Source of the DNA: Acidobacteriota bacterium
GTDB taxonomy: Bacteria; Acidobacteriota; Polarisedimenticolia; QHYA01
Assembly (NCBI GenBank): GCA_003223995.1
Contig: QHYA01000087.1
Coordinates: forward strand, 1 to 7,000
Direction of reading: 5' to 3'
DNA length: 7,000 nucleotides
In this document: one piece after another, positions 1 through 5,091 of the stretch
Layout of the letters: every line of letters begins with the position of its first letter
Position numbering within the stretch: the first letter of the stretch is position 1
Program-made: the position numbers and the translations under genes
Notes under the pieces: generated by a model
Database searches by the model: none
What the model saw: the letters and a program-made list of their open reading frames with translations, nothing else
Told to the model about the DNA's origin: nothing

Positions 1-831
1 ATTTACGGCACACGGATCAGCTCCAGCGGAAGGATCCTCGACGCGCGGATCCCGATTTGCGTGAAGACGGGCGAACAAGCCAGCGAGACGGTCGGCTGGG
101 ACGGAGAGAACTACCTCGTGGCTTGGGATAACCTCCGGGAGGACGGGCTGACAGAGCTGCAGGGGATCCGGGTCAGTCGCAGGGGAGCGGTCATGCCGCT
201 GGAGCAGGGAGGTTTCGAGATCATGCAGGCTCCAGCAGGGATCGCGGATGTCGCTGGCGGTGCGTCCGGTCGGTGGGCGGTCCTCTACACGCGTTTTGCA
301 CGCGAGCTCGGAAACGATCGTGTCTTCCTGCGCTTCGTGGATGACTGCGATGAGGGTCCGGCCGCGGACTGTTCCTTCCACCAAGTCCACCCGCCGGACA
401 ACAGCGCCGTATCAAGCCTGGAACCACCGGTCTTCTGGTGGGAGCCCGGCGATCTGGATCATTTCCGTGTCGAGTTCTCGGCGGATGACAGCTTCACGGG
501 TCCAATGCTGCGGAGCGGAAAGAGGCTCGTGGCTGGCACGAGCTACCGGCCGGACGATCCCACTTGGGCTCGGATCCAGGGGCTCGCTGCACCGGGAGAA
601 GCGATCTACTGGCGCGTCGTAGGCAAAGCCAGAGGATCGGCCGGCGTGACGAGCCGTCCCTCTCTCTTCATTGTCAGGCCTGAGCGGGCCGTGCCAATAA
701 CGGCACAAATCTTTTCCGGCCCGTGGCTCCCATCTGTGGAGGGGTCGGGACGTACGACACGGGTACCGCGAGCCAGATCGGGAGCCGGGACGCCGAGATT
801 GAAGCGGCCGCCGGCCGCCCATAGCCTGTGA
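1..831 (+). CDS. 3' part of a secreted-type repeat protein with YLVAW repeats and a C-terminal fibronectin-III-like domain (5' partial)
   Basis: The frame is open from the first base, so the gene begins outside the window; the GTG at 61 is internal to a repeat and unlikely to be the true start. Two copies of a repeat are visible: YGTRIS-SGRILDA-I-I (bases 4-57) and LQGIRVSRRGAV-P (about 160-204), joined by GENYLVAWDN and followed by a weaker copy, RWAVLYTRF--NDRVFLRFVDD. Such blocks occur in large extracytoplasmic beta-rich proteins of environmental bacteria (family knowledge). From about base 385 to 675 a fibronectin-III/SusE-like sandwich follows: PDNSAVSSLEPPVFWWEPGD, FRVEFSADDSF, a YRPDDPTWARI segment, YWRVVGKA and SRPSLFIV. 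The last 45 or so residues are Arg/Pro/Gly-rich with no fold signal and may be readthrough past the original end. No enzymatic motif is visible. A surface or secreted structural role is inferred; substrate and partners are unknown. Confidence 0.6.
   Translation: MYGTRISSSGRILDARIPICVKTGEQASETVGWDGENYLVAWDNLREDGLTELQGIRVSRRGAVMPLEQGGFEIMQAPAGIADVAGGASGRWAVLYTRFARELGNDRVFLRFVDDCDEGPAADCSFHQVHPPDNSAVSSLEPPVFWWEPGDLDHFRVEFSADDSFTGPMLRSGKRLVAGTSYRPDDPTWARIQGLAAPGEAIYWRVVGKARGSAGVTSRPSLFIVRPERAVPITAQIFSGPWLPSVEGSGRTTRVPRARSGAGTPRLKRPPAAHSL
688..716 (+). terminator. possible weak hairpin and T-rich stretch near the end of the first gene
   Basis: GTGCC (691-695) can pair with GGCAC (702-706), or GCCGT (688-692) with ACGGC (700-704). 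CAAATCTTTT follows. The stem is only 5 bp and it lies inside the open frame, just after the recognisable C-terminal domain. It may mark the ancestral gene end, but chance is quite possible. Confidence 0.2.
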
Positions 832-881
832 GGGAATAGGGCCATCTCGGCGGGCGCAGCGCCATCAGGAGGTACCGAGGA

Positions 882-1775
882 TCAGGGCACGCCCGGCCCA
901 TCGAGAGCCGGTATGCCTTTGACGAATCCCCCACGACTGAAGCCAACACGCTCGGGGCCCAGGACCATGCGGAAGACGTTCAGGGCCTCGGCCTCGTAGC
1001 CTGGCCGCGTCCACCCGCCGTAGCCGGCCCGCTCCAGCAACAGCAGAGCGTCGCGGCTGCGCTGGCCTCCCGCTCCATCGCCCGCGAAGAAGGTGTCGAT
1101 CACCACCCCGTCGGCCACAGGATCGATCATCCGGGCGAGCCTGCGCGGATCGCAAGGGAGCAGGGGCGACACGGTGACGATCACGGGAATCCCCGCCCCG
1201 CGCAACTCTTTCGCCATCGCAAGGCGTCGCGCCGTTGAGGGGGAGTCGGGTTCGAGAAGCTTGCGGACGGTTTCGTTGTCGGTCGTGATCGTGAGGTGCA
1301 CGCGCGCATTGGGGATCGCCGCGATCAGGGGAGCATCCTCCAGCACGCCCGGCATCCGAGTCTGGAGCACGAAGCGGGCGGGATGGCAGCGGGAGATCAC
1401 CTCCAAGCAGTCTCGCGTGATCCGGTACCTTCTCTCCACCGGCACATAAGGATCTGTCGAGGAGGAGCAGAAGATGCGCGCTCCGTCGATCCGGCCGCGC
1501 GCGGCATCGGTCGCGAGGACCTCGGGTGCGTTGACCTTCACTTCGAGCCATTCCGCCCAGGGGAGTCGATAGCGGTTCGTCTTCTGGACCGCCATCTCCC
1601 GCACGTAGCAGTACGCGCAGGACAATTGGCATCCCCGGTAGGGCTGGAGGGAGTAGTCGAAGCCCGCCAAGAATCCACCGGTGCGGTTGAGGATTGTCCG
1701 GACTCGGACCTCGATGATCCGCGTTCTCTTCTCGCGAGGAGGCGCCTGACCGTGATATTCGGTCGAGCGAGTCAT
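882..1775 (-). CDS. SPL-family (COG1533-type) radical SAM protein
   Basis: This 297-residue protein carries a CX3CX2C iron-sulfur motif, C49-QLS-C53-AY-C56-Y, preceded by SLQPYRGCQ. That is the hallmark of radical SAM enzymes binding a [4Fe-4S] cluster and S-adenosylmethionine. The flanking text matches the SplB-like/Rv2578c group of COG1533: an N-terminal GFDYSLQPYRGC, then KVNAPEVL, SSSTDPYVPVE (residues about 104-114), LEVISR, LTITTDNE and VSPLLPCDP. The length of about 300 is usual for stand-alone members, and all three cluster cysteines are present. The best-known relative, spore photoproduct lyase, repairs thymine lesions; most of this wider family has no assigned substrate, and nothing here shows spore biology, so I give no specific reaction. 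The ATG lies 9 nt after the uppP stop on the same strand, with only a weak Shine-Dalgarno, so expression is probably coupled to uppP. It converges with the gene at 1-831. Confidence 0.88.
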   Translation of the reverse strand: MTRSTEYHGQAPPREKRTRIIEVRVRTILNRTGGFLAGFDYSLQPYRGCQLSCAYCYVREMAVQKTNRYRLPWAEWLEVKVNAPEVLATDAARGRIDGARIFCSSSTDPYVPVERRYRITRDCLEVISRCHPARFVLQTRMPGVLEDAPLIAAIPNARVHLTITTDNETVRKLLEPDSPSTARRLAMAKELRGAGIPVIVTVSPLLPCDPRRLARMIDPVADGVVIDTFFAGDGAGGQRSRDALLLLERAGYGGWTRPGYEAEALNVFRMVLGPERVGFSRGGFVKGIPALDGPGVP

Positions 1776-1784
1776 CCCGGGCGG

Positions 1785-2747
1785 TCACTTCCGGAAGACA
1801 AAGAGGACAGCGAGGCCGAATGCGATCCGGTACCAGGCGAAGGGACGGAAATCGTGGGACTTCACCCAGGCGAGAAGGAAGCGGATGACGATCACCGAGC
1901 TGACGAACGAGACGATGAGACCAATGGCGAACCAGGCCGCGTCGCCGGCAGAGAGGGTTCGGGCCACCTTCAGCAGGCTGTAGAGGCAAGCGGACCCCAA
2001 TGTGGGGATCGCCAGGTAGAAGGAGAACTCGGTCGCGGCGCGCCGGGAGAGACCGAGCAGCAATCCTCCCAGGATCGTCGCTGCCGAGCGAGAGACCCCC
2101 GGATAGAGCGAGAGCACTTGGGCCAGACCGATCCAGGCGGCGACCCCGAAGGGTATGGCGCGGGCATCTTCGTACAGGAACGCAGCCGAGGCCCCCCGCG
2201 GGGGAGCTTCGAGTCCGGCACCCGCCGGCGCGTGTTGGGCCAGGGTGGCTGCGGGCGCCGCCGTCCCGCCCAGCACTCGTCCCGACCCGGGCTGCTCCGA
2301 GAGCCTGCCCGAGCCTCCCTCTCCGGTGTTGCGCCCGCCTGGGCCGGCCCTCCTTACCAGCAGCTCGACGGCAAGAATCGCCACACCGCCGAGAACCAGA
2401 GCCGGAGCAACGGCGCGCGGGGAGAAGAGGTGCTGCTCGATCCAATGATGAAGAGCAAGCCCCACCAAGGCGGCAGGGATGAATGCAATAAGGACAGCCT
2501 CGGCGAACTGCCGGTTCGCCCTGCGTGTGAGGATGCCACCCGCCGTCTCCGCCAGCTCGCGCCTGTAATACCAGATCACTGCCAGCACGGCTCCGAGCTG
2601 GATGAAGATCTCGAACGCTTTCGCCTTCTCGCCGGAAAGGCCCAGGGCCTGACCCGCCACGATGAGATGCCCCGTGGAAGAGACCGGCAGGAACTCGGTC
2701 AGCCCCTCGACGATCCCCAGCAGCATCGCGATCCAGAAAAGGCCCAC
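1785..2747 (-). CDS. uppP: undecaprenyl-diphosphatase UppP/BacA with a long Gly/Ala/Pro-rich internal insertion
   Basis: This integral membrane enzyme dephosphorylates undecaprenyl diphosphate to the monophosphate carrier used for peptidoglycan and other envelope polymers; overexpression gives bacitracin resistance in known members. Diagnostic motifs are intact. GIVEGLTEFLPVSSTGHL at residues 11-28 contains E14xxxE18, S23/S24 and H27. LYPGVSRSAATI at 214-225 contains the conserved PGxSRS with R220. Hydrophobic segments fit the polytopic BacA fold (for example 84-100, 113-131, 275-294 and 304-318). At 320 residues it is about 45-50 longer than usual. The excess is a low-complexity G/A/P-rich stretch at residues about 134-190, between a membrane helix and GVAAWIGLAQ. 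The GTG start is chosen because GGAGGGG (2754-2760) sits 6 nt upstream. It is transcribed away from the his operon and leads into the radical SAM gene. Confidence 0.95.
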   Translation of the reverse strand: MGLFWIAMLLGIVEGLTEFLPVSSTGHLIVAGQALGLSGEKAKAFEIFIQLGAVLAVIWYYRRELAETAGGILTRRANRQFAEAVLIAFIPAALVGLALHHWIEQHLFSPRAVAPALVLGGVAILAVELLVRRAGPGGRNTGEGGSGRLSEQPGSGRVLGGTAAPAATLAQHAPAGAGLEAPPRGASAAFLYEDARAIPFGVAAWIGLAQVLSLYPGVSRSAATILGGLLLGLSRRAATEFSFYLAIPTLGSACLYSLLKVARTLSAGDAAWFAIGLIVSFVSSVIVIRFLLAWVKSHDFRPFAWYRIAFGLAVLFVFRK

Positions 2748-2753
2748 TCCGCA

Positions 2754-2760
2754 CCCCTCC
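2754..2760 (-). promoter_or_regulatory. ribosome binding site of uppP
   Basis: On the minus strand this reads GGAGGGG, 6 nt before the GTG at 2747. It decides the GTG start, since no ATG in this frame lies near a comparable site. Confidence 0.7.
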
Positions 2761-2787
2761 AGGCCTCATGCGCCGGCCCGCCCGAGT

Positions 2788-2803
2788 CTACATCGTTCCT
2801 CCT
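2788..2803 (-). promoter_or_regulatory. strong Shine-Dalgarno followed by an ATG-TAG start-stop pair, upstream of uppP
   Basis: On the minus strand AGGAGG (2803-2798) is followed after 4 nt by ATG (2793-2791) and at once by TAG (2790-2788). It lies about 40 nt upstream of the uppP start. This is a one-codon ORF with a consensus ribosome site and could load or stall ribosomes in the uppP leader. The motifs are plain in the sequence; their function is only inference, and no uppP promoter is clear enough to prove the site is transcribed. Confidence 0.3.
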
Positions 2804-2848
2804 GTCCACAATCGGGGCATTGTGTGGATCCTTCGTACGACTCTCGAT

Positions 2849-2901
2849 CCGGATTCTGGTGCCGGATTCTCTTGCCGGATTTCTCTTTCCGGACCCTCAA
2901 G
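2849..2901. repeat. four imperfect tandem 13-14-bp repeats beginning CCGGA
   Basis: CCGGATTCT begins at 2849 and 2862, CCGGATTTCT at 2875 and CCGGACCCT at 2889, so the spacing is 13, 13 and 14 bp. The array ends about 20 bp before the -35 box at 2921 and lies between two divergent genes. It could be a set of operator half-sites or a simple tandem duplication. The regulator, if any, is unknown. Confidence 0.6.
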
Positions 2902-2909
2902 CCCTCAAG
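2894..2909. repeat. perfect 8-bp tandem duplication CCCTCAAG
   Basis: CCCTCAAG at 2894-2901 is repeated directly at 2902-2909, overlapping the end of the CCGGA array and stopping 11 bp before the -35 box. Confidence 0.6.
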
Positions 2910-2920
2910 CCGAATTCACG

Positions 2921-2949
2921 TTGACAGCTCCCCCCGGCCGGGGTATGTT
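2921..2949 (+). promoter_or_regulatory. sigma70-like promoter of the histidine operon
   Basis: TTGACA (2921-2926, a perfect -35 consensus) and TATGTT (2944-2949, 4 of 6 matches to TATAAT) are separated by exactly 17 bp. Transcription should begin near 2955-2959, just at or before the leader-peptide ATG at 2959. In this GC-rich region such a match by chance is unlikely, and its position directly before a His-rich leader ORF supports it. Confidence 0.75.
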
Positions 2950-2955
2950 CACGGC

Positions 2956-3155
2956 CTCATGTCGAGTAGGTTCCGCGAGCTGGGGCATCGGCACCATCAC
3001 GCCCATCGATGCGTCCGCGCATCGAGGGGGATGGCCGGCCGCCACTCACGGTAATCCCACCTCCGCGCGGACGCACCCCCACAGCTTGATCTGAGTCGGC
3101 CCCGCGGGCGCGGGTGCAGCGCTCGTGCCGCGGGGATGTAACGGGGGGATTCAAC
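2956..3155 (+). promoter_or_regulatory. histidine attenuator leader RNA with mutually exclusive helices
   Basis: Helix A is a perfect 8-bp stem, TCGATGCG (3006-3013) with CGCATCGA (3018-3025), closed by a TCCG tetraloop of the UNCG class; it starts at the last base of the final His codon of the run. Helix B is a perfect 11-bp pairing, TGCGTCCGCGC (3010-3020) with GCGCGGACGCA (3065-3075), and cannot coexist with helix A. Helix C pairs CCCCGCGG (3100-3107) with CCGCGGGG (3128-3135). A further 6-bp pairing, GCACCC (3073-3078) with GGGTGC (3112-3117), would compete with B and C. A ribosome paused at His14-His16 would cover the left arms of A and B. No U-tract follows any helix, so whether control is by termination or by access to the hisG ribosome site is open. 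CACCTCC (3058-3064 region) resembles anti-Shine-Dalgarno sequence and could pair with GAGG of the hisG site. Confidence 0.6.
2959..3054 (+). CDS. hisL: his operon leader peptide (HisL-like, 31 residues)
   Basis: This short ORF begins MSSRFRELG and then reads H10-R-H12-H13-H14-A-H16, five histidines in seven codons (2986-3006), ending at TAA 3052-3054. Enterobacterial hisL also carries a run of His codons, where a ribosome starved of charged histidyl-tRNA stalls and alters leader RNA folding. Here the ORF lies between a good promoter and hisG, the first his gene, which is exactly where an attenuator leader is expected. It is longer than the 16-residue E. coli HisL, and its last 15 codons are Arg/Gly-rich and translate through the hairpin at 3006-3025. 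No Shine-Dalgarno precedes the ATG. The predicted transcript start is at or within a few bases of it, so initiation is probably leaderless. The His codons are seen directly; the stalling role is inferred. Confidence 0.75.
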   Translation: MSSRFRELGHRHHHAHRCVRASRGMAGRHSR

Positions 3156-3160
3156 GAGGA
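3156..3160 (+). promoter_or_regulatory. ribosome binding site of hisG
   Basis: GAGGA lies 7 nt before the ATG at 3168. This fixes hisG at 3168 rather than the in-frame GTG at 3114, whose translation would add 18 residues without family similarity and would fall inside helix C. Confidence 0.75.
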
Positions 3161-3167
3161 TGCAACG

Positions 3168-4028
3168 ATGACCATGAAGCTCAGGCTGACCCTTCCCAAG
3201 GGGCGCATCACCGACGAGGTAGTGAAGCTTCTTTCTGCTTGCGGGATCGAGGTGAGAAGCGACGGACGGTCTTACCGGCCGTTCGTTTCCAACCCCGAGA
3301 TCGAGGCCAAGTTCCTCAAGCCCCAGAACATACCGAAGCTGGTGGAGATCGGCGCCCACGACTGCGGCTTCACCGGGCACGACTGGGTGGTCGAGAGTGG
3401 CTGCGGTATCACCGAGGTCCTGGACACAGGGCTCGATCCGGTGACCCTGGTGGCGGCGGCGCCGGAAGGGACGGCCAAGCAACTCGACCGGCTCGACCGG
3501 CCGTTGATCGTGGCCGCCGAGTTCGAGAACATCGCCAGGAGGTGGATGGAGAGCCGCGGGCGCCCCTTCATCTTCATCCGGACCTTCGGGGCGACGGAGG
3601 TTTACCCGCCCGAGGATGCAGACCTGATCCTCGACCTCGTGGCGACGGGCTCGACGCTGCGGGAAAACCGCCTCGAGGTCGTCGCCGAGGTTCTCAGGTC
3701 CTCGACCCGCTTCGTCGCCTCGAAGGCCGCATTGAACGATCCGGCCAAAGCCGAGAGGATCGAGGCGCTCCAGACATTGATGACGGCAGTCCTGGAGGCC
3801 CGACGGCGCGTGCTGCTGGAGATGAACCTCGCCGCCGACCGGCTGGCAACGGTGGTCGAGATTCTCCCGGCGATGAAGGCGCCGACGATCCAGGAGCTTC
3901 ACGGCGGCCGCGGATATGCGGTGAAGGCAGCCGTGCCCAGAGAAGGCCTTCCCGCTCTGATCCTCAGGTTGCGCCAGGCGGGGGCGAGCGACCTGATCGC
4001 CTACGCTCTCGAGAAGGTCGTCCCGTGA
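3168..4028 (+). CDS. hisG: ATP phosphoribosyltransferase, long form with C-terminal regulatory domain
   Basis: HisG catalyses the first committed step of histidine synthesis, joining ATP and PRPP to give phosphoribosyl-ATP; it is cytosolic and usually feedback-inhibited by histidine. The 286 residues show LTLPKGRI at 7-14, IPKLVEIGAHDCGFTGHDWV at 55-74 (the usual IP-V--G--D-G-TG-D signature), and the PRPP-binding loop DLVATGSTLRENRL at 156-169. Residues from about 212 to 286, including HGGRGYAVKAAVP, fit the ACT-like HisG_C domain. This is therefore the long, homo-hexamer-forming type that does not need HisZ. The ATG at 3168 has a good ribosome site; a second in-frame ATG two codons later is possible. 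It follows the leader peptide by 113 nt, and its stop overlaps the hisC start (GTGA, 4025-4028). hisD, often the next gene, is absent here. Confidence 0.96.
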   Translation: MTMKLRLTLPKGRITDEVVKLLSACGIEVRSDGRSYRPFVSNPEIEAKFLKPQNIPKLVEIGAHDCGFTGHDWVVESGCGITEVLDTGLDPVTLVAAAPEGTAKQLDRLDRPLIVAAEFENIARRWMESRGRPFIFIRTFGATEVYPPEDADLILDLVATGSTLRENRLEVVAEVLRSSTRFVASKAALNDPAKAERIEALQTLMTAVLEARRRVLLEMNLAADRLATVVEILPAMKAPTIQELHGGRGYAVKAAVPREGLPALILRLRQAGASDLIAYALEKVVP

Positions 4029-5091
4029 GCCGGCCCTTGCCGCCAATGCGGCCATCCCCTCCCTTGCCGGAAGTGCCGCAGCCAACGCCCGAGGCGGCGC
4101 GACTGCAAGCCTACGAAGCGCGTCCGGGCGGCCGGCGCGGCCTGCTGTCGCGCGTTTCTTCGGGCTGAAACAGCTCGGATCCGGCCTCGACCTGGTCCTG
4201 ACCTCGGGCGCGGACGAGGGAATCCGCCTCGTCTGCGAGTGCTTCGTGCGTCCGGGCGAGAAGGTCGTGCTGCTGGATCCGGCCTTTTCGATGTACCGCT
4301 TCTGCGCCACCCTCTCGGCAGCGGAAGTCAAGGAAGTGCCCTACAAGAAGGACGACCTCTCGTTCCCGGAGGAGGAGCTGAGGGCGGAGGTGAGGAAGGG
4401 AGCGCGCCTCGTCATTCTCCCGGACCCGAACAACCCAACCGGCACGCCCGCGCCGCCGGGTTTCGCGGAGGAGCTCGCCGGGGCCGCCCCGAAGACCTTG
4501 TTTCTCGTCGACGAGGCGTACGCGGAGTTCTCCTCGCACTCCTCCATCCCTTCCCTCCCCCGACGGCCGAACCTGCTGGTGGCCCGCACCTTCTCGAAGG
4601 CTTACGGTCTCGCCGGGGTGCGCGCCGGGGTGCTGATGGGAGATGGCCGGACGCTGTCGTGGATCGGGCGGATCCGCAATCCCTACTCGGTCAACTCTCT
4701 CGCGCTCATCGCCCTGGTCGCAGCTCTCGAGGACCACACCTATGCGCAGCGCTGCGCCGCGGAGGCGCGGGAGGGACGGGCGCTGATGGCGGAGGAGCTG
4801 GAGAGGCTCGGCATCCGTTGCTACCCGAGCCAGGCGAATTTTCTCCTGGCACGCTTTGGCGATCGGAGCGTCGCCGTGCGGGAGTCCTTGCGGAGCCAGG
4901 GAATCCTCGTCAAGCAGATCGACGGGCATCCGCTTCTGGAGGGCGCCCTCCGCATCGCCATAGGGACACCGGAGGAGGTCGATCGCCTCCTCCGTGCGGT
5001 GAAGAAGGCTCTGGATGAGGCGAACGCTCCGGACGAGCCGCTCTCCGGGGGTGCGACCCGGCCGGGAGGCCGACCGGATGGGGAAAGATGA
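4025..5091 (+). CDS. hisC: histidinol-phosphate aminotransferase, reading frame disrupted near the N-terminus
   Basis: HisC is a PLP-dependent fold-I aminotransferase converting imidazole-acetol phosphate and glutamate to histidinol phosphate. Two frames are needed to read it. From the GTG at 4025 (overlapping the hisG stop) the protein begins MSRPLPP and reaches ARLQAYEARPG, equivalent to the NENPxG motif, then hits a stop at 4166-4168. The rest is one frame lower: AVARFFGLK, LVLTSGADEGIR (like GNGSDE), LDPAFSMY, PDPNNPTG, DEAYAEFS, and ARTFSKAYGLAGVRAG with the PLP lysine at 4597-4599, ending LRIAIGTPEEVDRLLRAV. About 17-20 residues normally found between the NENP and GSDE motifs are missing, so a deletion of length 3n+1 near 4120-4150 explains both the gap and the frame change. 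Downstream catalytic motifs are intact. It may be a true pseudogene or a sequence error. The stop overlaps the hisB ATG. Confidence 0.85.
4115..4160 (+). other. inferred deletion/frameshift junction in hisC
   Basis: HisC similarity runs in the frame of 4025 up to YEARPG (4112-4129) and in the frame of 4141 from PAVARFFGLK onward. The GC-rich join, around CGGGCGGCCGGCGCGG, lacks the YPDP-type segment seen in other HisC proteins. The shift requires loss of 3n+1 bases or gain of 3n+2. Confidence 0.6.

Larger units (their letters stand above)
2804..2958. other. divergent intergenic control region between uppP and the his leader
   Basis: The stretch from the uppP start (2747) to the his leader ATG (2959) encodes no recognisable protein. 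It contains the start-stop element, a set of 13-14-bp tandem repeats, an 8-bp tandem duplication and the his promoter, each listed separately. I could not find a convincing minus-strand promoter for uppP. Confidence 0.6.

Noticed and set aside
854..864. GGCGC-A-GCGCC palindrome in the convergent gap as a bidirectional terminator
   Set aside because: The single-base loop cannot form a hairpin and there is no T-run on either strand.
865..2769. Long minus-strand open frame (634 codons) spanning uppP and the radical SAM gene
   Set aside because: It is out of frame with both recognised proteins, is Arg/Gly/Pro-rich and has no motif; it is a GC-rich shadow frame.
2849..2901. CRISPR array from the repeated CCGGA units
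   Set aside because: Units are 13-14 bp with no unique spacers; this is a degenerate tandem repeat.
1296..2924. Long plus-strand open frame (542 codons) antisense to uppP and the radical SAM gene
   Set aside because: The composition is typical of the complement of GC-rich coding DNA, with no domain and no convincing start site.
2956..3160. T-box riboswitch controlling hisG
   Set aside because: No T-box consensus or Stem I features are visible; a His-codon leader ORF explains the region better.
3114..3167. GTG at 3114 as an earlier hisG start
   Set aside because: It has no ribosome site, lies inside an RNA helix, and adds residues unlike HisG; the ATG at 3168 has GAGGA 7 nt upstream.
2997..4331. 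444-codon minus-strand frame antisense to hisG
   Set aside because: hisG is unmistakable on the plus strand; this frame is its shadow.
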